35,355 nucleotides of DNA from Gemmatimonadaceae bacterium (lineage in GTDB: Bacteria; Gemmatimonadota; Gemmatimonadetes; Gemmatimonadales; Gemmatimonadaceae): assembly GCA_025450815.1 (NCBI GenBank), contig JANWLO010000193.1, positions 1 through 35,355 on the forward strand, read 5' to 3'. The translations under genes and the position numbers were made by a program. Below, one piece after another: positions 16,234-24,616 of the stretch (the stretch's first letter is position 1; every line of letters begins with the position of its first letter). A model generated the notes under the pieces. It did no database searches. It was given only the letters and a program-made list of their open reading frames with translations, and was not told the DNA's origin.

Positions 16234-17080
16234 GAGCCGGTCCCTTTTTGATGACGGATGAAGCGTCGATTGCGACGCCGTGACGGCGCATCTCGAAGTG
16301 GAGATGCGGCTCGAGGGTTCCTGGGGCGGCGCCGGAGAGTGCGATGACGGCGCCGGCGGCGACGTGATCACCCTTGGCGACGCGAACTTCGCTCGCGCCT
16401 GCGTAGATGGTTTCGTAGCCTGCGCGGTGGGAGATGCGGATGAGTTTACCGAGTGTCGAATCGTCTGCGACTTCGACGACCAACCCGGCGCCAGCGGCAC
16501 GAATGGGAGTGCCGAGTGGAACGGCGACTTCGAGTGCGCGCGAGTCGGATGGGAGGAGTGTTCCGGCGATGGGGAGTGGCCAGAGCTCGGGCGGTGGTGC
16601 GGAGTCGGAGGCGGTGGCTACGGGGGCGGGCGGTGGTGGTGCGGTATTGGTGCTTGCGGCAGTGGGAGTAGTGGAAGCGATGGAGGTGGTGGAGGGTGTG
16701 GGAGTGGTGGAGAGTATGGGAGTGGTGGAGCCGCCCATCATGTGTTGTACTTGTTGGAAGCGTGCGGCGAGCTCGTTGAGGGAATGCTGAAGGGTGTCGA
16801 CGCGCGCGACATCGTGTTGGAGTTTGGCTACGCGTTGAGTGAGGAGTGGGACGCGAGCGGCTTGCGCGGCGAGGAAGACCCAGCTCACGGCGCCGACTGC
16901 GATGAGTGATGCGAGCACGATCGCGCCGGCGCGGAAGAGTCGTACTTGTCGCTGGCTGAAGATGATTGTTCGATTGGCCAATCCGCTTTCGCGCTGGACG
17001 TGAATGATCATCGCGCCCGCGTGTGGCGTGTAGATATTTCCGTAGCCGCGTTCTGCTGATTTTTCCTTATCGTCTGCCAT
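16217..17080 (-). CDS. Membrane-anchored, degenerate M23 (LytM) protein
   Basis: 287 residues: cytoplasmic head, TM 51-71, coiled coil about 75-115, Pro/Thr-rich linker 117-165, then an M23-like domain 180-275. M23 enzymes cut peptidoglycan cross-links using a Zn ligated by HxxxD and HxH plus a catalytic His. Here HLHFE (259-263) is kept, but the first His is Ser180, the Asp is Glu184, and the YxH catalytic His is Gly228. It is therefore probably not an active peptidase but an activator or scaffold like EnvC-type LytM factors (inference). It starts 5 bases after the parB stop and overlaps bactofilin by 17 bases. Confidence 0.88.
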   Translation of the reverse strand: MADDKEKSAERGYGNIYTPHAGAMIIHVQRESGLANRTIIFSQRQVRLFRAGAIVLASLIAVGAVSWVFLAAQAARVPLLTQRVAKLQHDVARVDTLQHSLNELAARFQQVQHMMGGSTTPILSTTPTPSTTSIASTTPTAASTNTAPPPPAPVATASDSAPPPELWPLPIAGTLLPSDSRALEVAVPLGTPIRAAGAGLVVEVADDSTLGKLIRISHRAGYETIYAGASEVRVAKGDHVAAGAVIALSGAAPGTLEPHLHFEMRRHGVAIDASSVIKKGPAHGDLQ

Positions 17081-17085
17081 CGGCT

Positions 17086-17997
17086 CTACTCGCGAGAGGA
17101 CAGTACGAGGTCGAGTACGCGTTCGAAGTCATCGGCTGAATAAAAGGCGATCTCGATTTTGCCGCGCTCGTTTGCGCCGAGTGTGATGGTCACGTCGGTT
17201 TGCAAATGTCGGCGGAGCTCATCCTGTAGACGCTTCAACTCGGCGCTTAGCTTCGGGGTGCGGCGATCGTCTTTCGACTTCGTCGAGCGAGAGGAAGGTA
17301 GGAGGGCGCCGTCGCGTGCGCGTTGTTCCACATCACGCACGGTGAGACCGCGCGCAACGATTTCGCGTGCGAAGTCGAGCATCTCGCGTTCGTTGGGGAG
17401 AGCGAGGAGGGCGCGGGCGTGTCCGACGGTGAGGTGCCCGTCGCTGACCATCATCCGGATAGCATCGGGTAAGTTTAATAGCCGCAACATGTTAGATACG
17501 GTAGAACGATCCTTGCCGACGATCTCGGCGACCTCCTGTTGCGTCAAGGCGAACTCGGTAATGAGACGTTGGTACCCTTCCCCTTCCTCGATGGGATTGA
17601 GATCAGCGCGCTGAAGATTTTCGACGAGCGCGAGGGTGAGGAGTGCGCGATCGTCGATATCCTTGATGACGGCGGGGATGCGGGTCCAGCCGATTCTGGC
17701 AGCGGCGCGCAGGCGTCGCTCTCCGGCAATGAGCTCGTAGCCGACCCCGTTTGCGGCGGGACGGACGGCGATGGCCTGGAGGAGCCCGCTGTTCTTGAGG
17801 CTCGATTCGAGCTCGGCGAGCTCCTCTGCGCGGAATTCCTTGCGCGGTTGAAAGGGATTGGGTCGAATCTCCGCGATTGGCAGCGTCTGGGGGGAATCGT
17901 CCGAGATTCTTGGGGGTGAGGGCGACGGAACGGGATCGCGGCCAGCGAGGAGGGCGTCCAATCCCCTGCCCAAGCGTCGAGGCTTTTCGGTGGACAT
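17086..17997 (-). CDS. parB: Chromosome-partitioning protein ParB
   Basis: ParB binds parS and, as a CTP-dependent clamp, spreads along DNA to form the partition complex. The 303-residue protein shows the N-terminal ParA-interaction segment (RRLGRGLDALL), the CTP-binding region with GERRLRAA, the helix-turn-helix TQQEVAEIVGKDRSTVSN and a C-terminal dimerisation domain (DDFERVLDLVL). ATG 17997 gives the usual N-terminus; GTG 18006 is possible, and neither has a good ribosome binding site. It sits 17 bases after parA. Two parS-like sites lie upstream of parA. Confidence 0.96.
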   Translation of the reverse strand: MSTEKPRRLGRGLDALLAGRDPVPSPSPPRISDDSPQTLPIAEIRPNPFQPRKEFRAEELAELESSLKNSGLLQAIAVRPAANGVGYELIAGERRLRAAARIGWTRIPAVIKDIDDRALLTLALVENLQRADLNPIEEGEGYQRLITEFALTQQEVAEIVGKDRSTVSNMLRLLNLPDAIRMMVSDGHLTVGHARALLALPNEREMLDFAREIVARGLTVRDVEQRARDGALLPSSRSTKSKDDRRTPKLSAELKRLQDELRRHLQTDVTITLGANERGKIEIAFYSADDFERVLDLVLSSRE

Positions 17998-18014
17998 GTG
18001 AGGCACCGGTTGAT

Positions 18015-18878
18015 TTAGGGAGCGAGAGGGTCGGTGGACCCCGATGTCGTCGATCCTAATGTCGTCTCTGGGAGATCGATCTGTGCAAGCGCGCGCGCCG
18101 GACCGGAGGCGGATGATTGCCGCTGGACGAGTTCACGGGCGACGCTGAGGTAGGCTTGGGCGCCGACGGAGGCGATGTCGTAGAGCACGATGGGCTTGCC
18201 GAAGCTCGGCGCTTCGGCAAGCCGGACGTTGCGGGGGATGATCGTCTGGAAGACTTTGGCGCCGAAATATTCGCGGGCGTCGGTGACGACCTGGCGGGAG
18301 AGGTTGAGGCGAGCGTCGTACATGGTCAGAACGACGCCATCGATTGCGAGATCCGGATTGACCGTCTGCTGGATGCGGTGGATCGTGTTGAGGAGCTGAG
18401 AGAGTCCCTCGAGCGCGTAGTACTCGCACTGAACGGGTATGAGGACCGCATCGGCGGCGGCGAGCATGTTGATGGTGAGGAGGCCGAGCGACGGGGGGCA
18501 GTCGATGAGGACGTAGTCGTAGCGATCGCGGATGGCGGATAGGGCGTCGCGCATGGCGAGCTCGCGCTGTGGCCGATCGATGAGCTCGATTTCGGCGCCG
18601 GCGAGATCGGGGGTTGTAGGAGCGACGTCGAGGTGGGCGAACTGGATCGCCCGGAGGATGACCTCATCGAGCGATAGTTGGCCAATCAGGGCGTCGTAGA
18701 CCGTGCCCGTCAACCGCTCGCCCTGGAGGCCGACTCCGCTCGTCGCATTGCCCTGCGGATCGCCATCCACCAGAAGCGTGCGCTGCTCTGCGACTGCGAG
18801 GCTCGCGGCGAGATTTACCGCGGTCGTTGTCTTCCCGACTCCACCCTTCTGGTTTGCGATTGCAATGACTCGGGCCAC
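18015..18878 (-). CDS. parA: Chromosome-partitioning ATPase ParA
   Basis: A 287-residue ParA/Soj ATPase that drives segregation of ParB-parS complexes over the nucleoid. Deviant Walker A is KGGVGKTT with the signature Lys, the A' region is LLVDGDPQGNAT, and Walker B is YVLIDCPPSLG. The core ends near residue 255; the last 30 residues are a Ser/Thr/Gly-rich tail. The start is GTG 18878, immediately before the motif-bearing strand, without a Shine-Dalgarno site. Upstream are a possible -10 (TATATT, 18942-18947) and two parS-like sites, suggesting ParB could affect its own operon's promoter. Confidence 0.97.
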   Translation of the reverse strand: MARVIAIANQKGGVGKTTTAVNLAASLAVAEQRTLLVDGDPQGNATSGVGLQGERLTGTVYDALIGQLSLDEVILRAIQFAHLDVAPTTPDLAGAEIELIDRPQRELAMRDALSAIRDRYDYVLIDCPPSLGLLTINMLAAADAVLIPVQCEYYALEGLSQLLNTIHRIQQTVNPDLAIDGVVLTMYDARLNLSRQVVTDAREYFGAKVFQTIIPRNVRLAEAPSFGKPIVLYDIASVGAQAYLSVARELVQRQSSASGPARALAQIDLPETTLGSTTSGSTDPLAP

Positions 18879-18941
18879 GCACTACTCGGGAAGGGAGTGA
18901 GAAGGATTGGATTACCGGCGCCGCGGACGGATACTGAAGGG

Positions 18942-18947
18942 AATATA
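18942..18947 (-). promoter_or_regulatory. Possible -10 of the parAB operon
   Basis: TATATT on the minus strand, with no recognisable -35 at the right spacing. The expected -35 region lies directly next to the first parS-like site. Confidence 0.3.
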
Positions 18948-18974
18948 GACCCGACCATCCGAGAGGGCTATTGC

Positions 18975-18990
18975 CGTTTCACGTGGAACG
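18975..18990. promoter_or_regulatory. parS-like site 1
   Basis: CGTTTCACGTGGAACG matches the bacterial parS consensus TGTTTCACGTGAAACA at 13 of 16 positions and keeps the CACGTG core. It lies about 100 bases upstream of parA. Confidence 0.85.
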
Positions 18991-19023
18991 TGAGGACAAG
19001 GGCGAAGGGCGCGGCGGACCATT

Positions 19024-19039
19024 CGTTTCACGTGGAACA
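19024..19039. promoter_or_regulatory. parS-like site 2
   Basis: CGTTTCACGTGGAACA matches the parS consensus at 14 of 16 positions. It lies 49 bases from site 1, centre to centre, in the same orientation. Both carry the same variant GGAAC half. Confidence 0.88.
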
Positions 19040-19120
19040 CGCGCTCGGCACGTTCAAGTGATTTGTCAAATGCTCGCCGCCTCTAATCGGCAAAATCGTG
19101 CAAATCCGCACTAACATAGC

Positions 19121-19885
19121 CTATTTAGCGCCTGCAACGAATCTCCATCGCGCCATGACAGCGACATTTGCGCTCATCTCGCCGATTGCTATGGGAGTCG
19201 ATGCGGCCAGCTTGATCGCGAACGACATCGGACGCGGTGGCTCGATTCCCCCTCCACCCGTCGTCAACTCCATCAATTCACCCAGCCGTCCGCCCGCCGC
19301 CTGCGCCAAAACCATCGCATCCGCCTCCGCCCGGCCAAAACCATCCGCCAGCGCCACTCGGCGCAACGAATCCGGCGCCGACGAATGGAAGCTCAACGAG
19401 TTCACCTCGTTCGCGCCCTTTGCGATCGCCGCATCGATGAGCGCTCCCACCTGATCCACCTTCTTCACTTCCACCCGCACGGTATTCGACACGTTGTAGC
19501 CGGTGATGCGCGGCGCCTTGTCGCCCGCGTTCGGCTCGTACACCTGAATCGCCGTCAACGAATAATTCTCCGTGGTGATCTGATCCGCTCCAATCCCCTG
19601 CGCGCGCAACGTATCGATCACCGCGCGCTGCTTCGTCGCATTATCCGCGCTCGCTCGCGCCGCCGAAACCGCGCGCGTCTGCACGCCAAGCGAAATCGTC
19701 GCGCGATCCGGCGTATATCTCGCCTCGCCGGTCGCACTCGTGCTGATCTGCCCCGGGAAATGCATCGTCATCGCACCATTTCCCGACGCCGGCTGTTGCG
19801 CAGGTTGCTGTGCAGGTTGCGGTGCGGGTTGCTGCGCCGCTAGCGGCAGCGTGATGAACATCAGGGCAGCGAGTGAACGATGCAT
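19121..19885 (-). CDS. SIMPL-domain (DUF541) exported protein
   Basis: 254 residues: an N-terminal signal peptide (MHRSLAALMFITLPLAAQQ, probable cleavage after an Ala), a Gln/Pro/Ala repeat region (PAPQPAQQPAQQPA), then a SIMPL/DUF541 domain (SATGEARYTPDRATISLGV at its start, ITGYNVSNTVRV in the middle). These proteins are periplasmic or outer-membrane and poorly understood. ATG 19885 follows GGAG closely; GTG 19921 would add 12 residues before the signal peptide. It lies between mnmG and parA, where rsmG is found in many bacteria. Confidence 0.85.
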   Translation of the reverse strand: MHRSLAALMFITLPLAAQQPAPQPAQQPAQQPASGNGAMTMHFPGQISTSATGEARYTPDRATISLGVQTRAVSAARASADNATKQRAVIDTLRAQGIGADQITTENYSLTAIQVYEPNAGDKAPRITGYNVSNTVRVEVKKVDQVGALIDAAIAKGANEVNSLSFHSSAPDSLRRVALADGFGRAEADAMVLAQAAGGRLGELMELTTGGGGIEPPRPMSFAIKLAASTPIAIGEMSANVAVMARWRFVAGAK

Positions 19886-19979
19886 GGGCTCCACGAAGGA
19901 AATGGAATCGCGCCTCCGCACGTCGCGATTCGGAAGATTAATTGATACTCCGATACTAATTGACGCGCGGCACCAGGCC

Positions 19980-19993
19980 CGATACCGGTATCG
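19980..19993. repeat. Perfect 14-bp palindrome
   Basis: CGATACCGGTATCG lies between the mnmG stop and the SIMPL gene start. Nearby is GATACT-CC-GATACT, a direct repeat sharing the GATAC word. A possible operator for the SIMPL gene; no regulator is identified. Confidence 0.4.
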
Positions 19994-20021
19994 ACACTTC
20001 TACCCCGCTGCCTCGCGCCTG

Positions 20022-21956
20022 CTACGGCAAGACCCTCGCCGCAGCAAGCCGCCGACGCTCGATCTCCAGTACCAGATTCTGAAGATCGTTGGGGCTTACT
20101 CCCGGTACGCGCGAAGCCTGTGCCAGAGTGCGCGGCTTGAGCGCTCCAAGCTTCTGGCGGGCCTCCGTCGACAACGATCGCAGCTCGTCGTATGGAAGCG
20201 CCACCGGGAGCGGAAAGTCTCCCATGCGCTTCATCTTCTCCGCCTGCACGCGCTCCCGCTCGAAATAACCCGCGTACTTTATCTCCAACTCGGTAGTGAT
20301 GAGGGGTTCCCGTTCCAGCATCCCTCCTACGCCAGTCGCATCGAACAGTGCGCCGAGCGAGATGTTTTGCCGCTTCGCGATCTCGGCGAGTCGCATTGCG
20401 TGCGGCAGCTGCGTGCTTCCCGCGTCCGACAGCAGTGCAGCTACCTGCTCCGGACGAGCGCTCGTGGCTTCCGCGAGCGCTCGCGCCTCCTCTTCCATTG
20501 CGAAACGCCGCTCGACAATTCGCTCTTCTGCGCCGGTGAGCATGTCGCGCTCCATGGCGATCGGCGACAGTCTATGGAGCGCGTTGTCCTGCCGAACCGT
20601 CAACCGAAACTCGGAACGCGAAGTGAACAGCCGATAAGGCTCGTCCACCCCGCGAGTAACGAGATCGTCCACGAGCACTCCGATGTACGATCGCTCCCGG
20701 CCGAATATCGCGGGCGAGCCGCCGCGTACCGCAAGCGCAGCGTTCATTCCCGCGACCACGCCCTGGCCGGCGGCCTCCTCATAGCCGGTCGTGCCGTTGA
20801 TCTGGCCCGCGAAATACAGACCGCCAAGCGCCTTCACCTGCAGCGTCGCGTCGAGCTGTGTCGGCGGAAAATAGTCGTACTCGATGGCGTAGCCCGCACG
20901 CGTCATGCGCGCCTGCTCGAGTCCCGGAATCGAATGCAGCAGCTCGAGCTGCACATCTACCGGCAACGACGTCGAGAGTCCATTCACATAAAGCTCGCTG
21001 GTATCGTGCCCCTCCGGCTCGAGAAAGAGCTGATGCCGCTCCACGTCTGGAAAGCGCACGATTTTGTCTTCGACACTCGGACAGTAGCGCGGTCCACGCG
21101 ATGAAATCGCACCACCGTACATCGCCGACTTCGCAATATTCTCGGAGATGATCCGCTTCGATTCTGCGCCGGCAAAGGTGATCCAGCAGGGGAGCTGCGC
21201 CGGGTGACGCGTAGTGCCCTCGCGGGAGCGCGGCGTCTCCCAGAAGTGCGACCATGAGTAGTCGAACTGCTCGATCTCGCTCTCCTGACGGTCGAGTTGC
21301 GTGTAGTCGACGGAGCGTCCGTCGATGCGCGGCGGGGTTCCAGTCTTGAATCGCGCTGACTCGAGCCCGAGCGCATCCAGCTGCTCGGCGAGATGAATCG
21401 CGGGCGCATCACCAGCCCGCCCGCCAGCCATCTTCGTCTCGGTGCCGATGTGCAGACGCCCGCGAAGAAAGGTGCCGGTCGTGATGACGACCGCGGATGC
21501 GCCGAACCGGCGACCCTCGAGCGTCTCGATTCCCGTGACGCGCCCCGCGTCGCGATCGACGAGCAGCCGCGCCACGGTTCCCTGGATCGTGTGCAGCGAT
21601 GGGTGCTGCTCTATCAGCGAACGCACGGCACGTCGATAGAGCCCACGGTCACATTGCGCGCGCGGAGCCCACACCGCCGGCCCCTTGCCGCGATTGAGCA
21701 TGCGAAACTGCAGCATCGACAGATCAGTCGCTCGGGCCATGATGCCGCCCAGCGCATCGACCTCACGCGCGACGGTACCCTTGGCGACGCCGCCGATAGC
21801 CGGATTGCAGGACATCTGGCCGATCGTCTCGAGCGCGCTGGTGACCAGACCGACGCGCGCTCCCAGACGAGCCGCCGCGACGGCTGCTTCGGTGCCGGCG
21901 TGGCCGGCGCCCACGACAATGACGTCGAGCTCGAGCTCGAACGGCGGCGAAGTCAT
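20022..21956 (-). CDS. mnmG: tRNA uridine 5-carboxymethylaminomethyl enzyme MnmG (GidA)
   Basis: FAD enzyme that, with MnmE, installs the cmnm5 group on the wobble uridine of certain tRNAs. The 644-residue full-length protein has the FAD-binding [12 protein letters not shown] at the N-terminus, [14 protein letters not shown], the signature [32 protein letters not shown], and the helical C-terminal domain that contacts MnmE. ATG 21956 fits the usual start. mnmE is not in the window. The gene is often near the origin with rsmG, parA and parB; here rsmG is absent and a SIMPL gene is in its place. Confidence 0.97.
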   Translation of the reverse strand: MTSPPFELELDVIVVGAGHAGTEAAVAAARLGARVGLVTSALETIGQMSCNPAIGGVAKGTVAREVDALGGIMARATDLSMLQFRMLNRGKGPAVWAPRAQCDRGLYRRAVRSLIEQHPSLHTIQGTVARLLVDRDAGRVTGIETLEGRRFGASAVVITTGTFLRGRLHIGTETKMAGGRAGDAPAIHLAEQLDALGLESARFKTGTPPRIDGRSVDYTQLDRQESEIEQFDYSWSHFWETPRSREGTTRHPAQLPCWITFAGAESKRIISENIAKSAMYGGAISSRGPRYCPSVEDKIVRFPDVERHQLFLEPEGHDTSELYVNGLSTSLPVDVQLELLHSIPGLEQARMTRAGYAIEYDYFPPTQLDATLQVKALGGLYFAGQINGTTGYEEAAGQGVVAGMNAALAVRGGSPAIFGRERSYIGVLVDDLVTRGVDEPYRLFTSRSEFRLTVRQDNALHRLSPIAMERDMLTGAEERIVERRFAMEEEARALAEATSARPEQVAALLSDAGSTQLPHAMRLAEIAKRQNISLGALFDATGVGGMLEREPLITTELEIKYAGYFERERVQAEKMKRMGDFPLPVALPYDELRSLSTEARQKLGALKPRTLAQASRVPGVSPNDLQNLVLEIERRRLAAARVLP

Positions 21957-22010
21957 CGCTCAAAGATACGAGGATTGGACAAGACCGGGACCCGTGCGCA
22001 GACTTGTCGC

Positions 22011-22295
22011 ATGCCACTCGAGGTTCACCCGGACGCTCCGACGATGCTCGTGCGAAAGGCTGCGTTCGAGCGGCTGGAGCTCGCTCGCGCACACTTCGAC
22101 GCGCGCTACAATCTCACGCCCGATGAATTTCGCGTCGAGGGCGAATTGATCGCCATCGGCCCGCTCTACGACGAAGAGGCCCTGGGCGCGCTTACCGGCG
22201 AGCTCGAAACGCTCGGACTGGTGTACTTCGAGGACTTCGTCGAAATGAGCGGCAACTGGCCGCAGTGGCTCGCGATGTTCGCGCGCGCTCGCTAA
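22011..22295 (+). CDS. Small hypothetical protein
   Basis: I do not recognise this 94-residue protein. It is acidic, with no signal peptide or membrane segment, and looks like a compact helix-plus-strand domain (LVRKAAFERLELARAHFDAR, then GELIAIGPL and LVYFEDFVE). The start at ATG 22011 gives a tidy frame; it is divergent from mnmG by 54 bases and convergent with the next gene, 7 bases apart. Codon pattern is normal for the region, so it is probably real. Confidence 0.6.
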   Translation: MPLEVHPDAPTMLVRKAAFERLELARAHFDARYNLTPDEFRVEGELIAIGPLYDEEALGALTGELETLGLVYFEDFVEMSGNWPQWLAMFARAR

Positions 22296-22302
22296 CCACG
22301 CA

Positions 22303-22584
22303 CTAGCGGCGGTGGCTTCGAACCTTGCTCGGAAGCGTGGTGGGAGCCTCCGTGAGATGTCCGTGTCGAAGGAGCCCACGCCATCCGCACGCGTAACACC
22401 AGCTCGTGCGGAACCAGGGCATGAGGAGGTTCCAGCCGCGAGAGTGCACGCGCAGAGTGGGCGTATCGCACTCCGGGCACCGGTCGCTGTCGGGGAGAAC
22501 TGCGTGGAAAAACATCGTGGCGAAGACGATTCGCGCGACGAAGATCACGGTGAAGATGATCAGGAATATCCATCCATCAGACAT
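22303..22584 (-). CDS. Small membrane protein with zinc ribbon
   Basis: 93 residues: a single N-terminal transmembrane helix (WIFLIIFTVIFVARIVFATM), then a zinc-ribbon-like pair of knuckles, CPEC and CYACGW, about 30 residues apart. GAGGTG lies just upstream of ATG 22584, a good ribosome binding site. It is a probable membrane-tethered zinc-binding protein of unknown function, in the same direction as the NfeD-like and YheT-like genes upstream of it, 68 bases away. Confidence 0.7.
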   Translation of the reverse strand: MSDGWIFLIIFTVIFVARIVFATMFFHAVLPDSDRCPECDTPTLRVHSRGWNLLMPWFRTSWCYACGWRGLLRHGHLTEAPTTLPSKVRSHRR

Positions 22585-22652
22585 ACTTCACCTCGCCACG
22601 TGCCACTGCGCGGAACACATTCTCGTCGATCGCGCGCCAACGGCGACGAATC

Positions 22653-23186
22653 TCAGCCTGGGATCTCCAATTGCTTCTGGATATTGCTCCATAGCTCTAC
22701 GTACGCAATACCGTCTTCGATTCGTTCGATCACCACTTCGGCCCCAGCGTTGATAGCGACCCTTTCGAATCCGAGTGCGGGCACCGCGTGGCGAACTCCG
22801 CCGTGCTCGTACGAAATCTCACCCGGCTGACCAATGGAAATATCCTGCGAAACTCGCGCCGGATGACCCTGGAGAGCGTAGCGCGGATCCTCGACGTGCA
22901 GCGCCGCGCTCGGCACCGCCCAGCCGGCGATTAGCGTCACCATTCCGATAGCCGCGGCCGCTGCAGCGCCGCCCGCGATGGCGAGCATCGCGGCGGTGCC
23001 CAGCGAGGAGTACTTCGCGAGCGGATAACCGACGATCCCGAACAACGCCGCCGCCGCGCCAGCCGTCGGGAGATTGAAGTACTTCACCCAGGCGCCGTGA
23101 CGCTGTTTGCGGTCGATTCCCCCGATCATGGCCGTCACGCCGACGGCGAGGCCAGCGAGAAGTGCGAGCGCGAAAAGCAAGGTCAT
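22653..23186 (-). CDS. NfeD-like membrane protein
   Basis: 177 residues. Three hydrophobic segments (about 1-20, 37-57 and 65-90) are followed by a soluble C-terminal domain whose pattern (GQPGEISYEHGGVRHAVPAL, then GAEVVIERIEDGIAYVEL) resembles the OB-fold of NfeD proteins, which partner membrane stomatin-like proteins. No stomatin gene is adjacent. ATG 23186 overlaps the stop of the YheT-like gene as ATGA, implying translational coupling. The assignment rests on pattern only. Confidence 0.6.
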   Translation of the reverse strand: MTLLFALALLAGLAVGVTAMIGGIDRKQRHGAWVKYFNLPTAGAAAALFGIVGYPLAKYSSLGTAAMLAIAGGAAAAAAIGMVTLIAGWAVPSAALHVEDPRYALQGHPARVSQDISIGQPGEISYEHGGVRHAVPALGFERVAINAGAEVVIERIEDGIAYVELWSNIQKQLEIPG

Positions 23187-24199
23187 CGTGCCGGTATAAT
23201 ACGGGAAGTGGGTGGACAAACGCCAGCGAGCGTACTCGCGAGAAATTCCCCGGCACGCTGCTCGGCGTAGTAGATCGGCCGCCACGGCACGCGGCCGGAA
23301 ATGAAGCCGACATGGCCGCCGCGATCGACGAAATCGATCTGGAGCGACGGGTTATCGTGCGCGATGACGAGTACCTCATCCAAAACGGCGGCGGGCAGGA
23401 ACGGATCGTCGCGCGCGCTCAGGAGGAGGGTGGGCGTGCGTACGTGAGCCAGCCAACGAAGAGCGCTCGACTGCGAGTAGTAATCGTTTGCGTCGCGAAA
23501 GCCGTGGACGGGCGCGGTGACGAGATCGTCGAACTGGTAAAGCGTGCGCGCGCGCCGAACGACGTCCGCGCTTATCGATTGCGGATAGCGGATACTCTTG
23601 CCGATCGCCTTGCGGCGCAGCGATCGAAGGAAATGCGCCTGATAGAATCGCGAGAAGCCGCGATCGAGGATCCGGGAACCGCGCGCGAGGTCGAAGGGCA
23701 CCGAGATCGCCGCCGCTCCCTTCACCTGACGCGGCACGCTCTCTCCGAGCTCACCGAGCCATTTGAGTAGAACGTTGCCACCGAGTGAAACGCCAATGAG
23801 GACGAGTGCGCGCTCCGGCTCTTCGGCAGTGAGGCGGCGGACGACAGCATCGAGGTCGCTTGTCTCGCCGGAGTGATAGAAGCGAAGCGCGCGATTAGGC
23901 TCGTCGCCGCAAGAGCGGAATATCAGGACGTCGGCGGCCCAGCCGCGCCGCTGCGCTTCGCGCATCAGGCCGCCCACATAGTGCGAGCGAATCGTGCCTT
24001 CGAGACCGTGCAAGATGAGGAGGCGCGGCGCACCGGCCGGGGCATCGAGGCGATGGAGGTCGAGAAAGTCATCGTCGGCCGTGACCCATCGCACCGCACG
24101 TGTGGCGATGCGCGAGCGAGGGCGCACAAATTTCCCCCACAGCGTGCGTAGATGCGCTCCGGGAATCCACCAGGCGGGCCGATAGGCGCGAACGGGCAT
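23183..24199 (-). CDS. YheT-like alpha/beta hydrolase
   Basis: 338 residues of the alpha/beta hydrolase fold. The oxyanion-region motif is LLILHGLEGTIRSHY, the nucleophile elbow is GVSLGGNVLLKWLGE (Ser nucleophile), the acid is in ARDDPFLP and the base is in GGHVGF. This order and the LxGN elbow match the YheT/ABHD1 group of predicted esterases; the substrate is unknown. ATG 24199 gives the family-typical N-terminus (PAWWIPGAHLRTLW); a longer upstream frame has no similarity. It is divergent from the ArsC-like gene and overlaps the NfeD-like start by 4 bases. Confidence 0.87.
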   Translation of the reverse strand: MPVRAYRPAWWIPGAHLRTLWGKFVRPRSRIATRAVRWVTADDDFLDLHRLDAPAGAPRLLILHGLEGTIRSHYVGGLMREAQRRGWAADVLIFRSCGDEPNRALRFYHSGETSDLDAVVRRLTAEEPERALVLIGVSLGGNVLLKWLGELGESVPRQVKGAAAISVPFDLARGSRILDRGFSRFYQAHFLRSLRRKAIGKSIRYPQSISADVVRRARTLYQFDDLVTAPVHGFRDANDYYSQSSALRWLAHVRTPTLLLSARDDPFLPAAVLDEVLVIAHDNPSLQIDFVDRGGHVGFISGRVPWRPIYYAEQRAGEFLASTLAGVCPPTSRIIPAR

Positions 24200-24265
24200 C
24201 GCGAAAGTTATCGGCCGATGCGGCGAGGCGCTTGGGAATGACGTGCCGGCGGCGTTTATTTCGGC

Positions 24266-24616
24266 ATGGACGTTCAGGTATTCGGTGTGAAGAAGAATGC
24301 GGACACGCGAAAAGCGCTGCGATTCTTCGCGGAGCGGCGCGTCAAGACGCATTTCGTCGATCTTGCGGAGCGCGCGGCGTCGCTTGGCGAGCTGAGACGA
24401 TTCGCGCAGAAATTCGGCGTGTCCGCGTTGATAGACGACGGCTCCAAGCGCTATCTGGATCGCGGGCTGCGCAATGCGCGCATGTCCGATGACCGCTGGC
24501 TGGAGCTGCTCGCCGACGAGCCACTCATACTCAAGATGCCGCTCGTGCGGCAGCAGAACCGGTTGAGCATCGGGCTAGCGGAAGCGGATTGGGCGAGCTG
24601 GGTGAGTACGACGTGA
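24266..24616 (+). CDS. ArsC/Spx-family protein lacking the catalytic cysteine
   Basis: 116 residues with the length and layout of the ArsC/YffB/Spx thioredoxin-fold family. The N-terminal FGVKKNADTRKALRFF aligns with the family's KNCDTxKKA, but the redox Cys is Ala; the whole protein contains no cysteine. The later MPLVRQQNRLSIG matches the conserved cis-Pro segment (KRPLVxxxxxxxxG). It cannot act as a thiol reductase; a binding or regulatory role, as Spx has toward RNA polymerase, is possible but not shown. Its stop overlaps the ABC-F GTG start (GTGA), so the two are probably co-translated. Confidence 0.82.
   Translation: MDVQVFGVKKNADTRKALRFFAERRVKTHFVDLAERAASLGELRRFAQKFGVSALIDDGSKRYLDRGLRNARMSDDRWLELLADEPLILKMPLVRQQNRLSIGLAEADWASWVSTT

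Noticed and set aside
16600-16740. Long G/T-rich, repeat-like stretch as a tandem DNA repeat
   Set aside because: It is the codon-level consequence of the Pro/Thr/Ser/Ala-rich linker of the M23-like protein on the minus strand.
19098-19110. GTGC/GCAC hairpin followed by GATTTTG as terminator of the SIMPL gene
   Set aside because: A 4-bp stem is too short to call, though its position is right.
23196-23201. TATTAT as a promoter -10 for a leaderless NfeD-like gene
   Set aside because: No -35 at proper spacing, and the gene overlaps the upstream stop as ATGA, so coupling to the YheT-like gene explains its expression.
23211-23219. DnaA-box-like GGTGGACAA
   Set aside because: Single imperfect site inside the YheT-like coding sequence; expected by chance.
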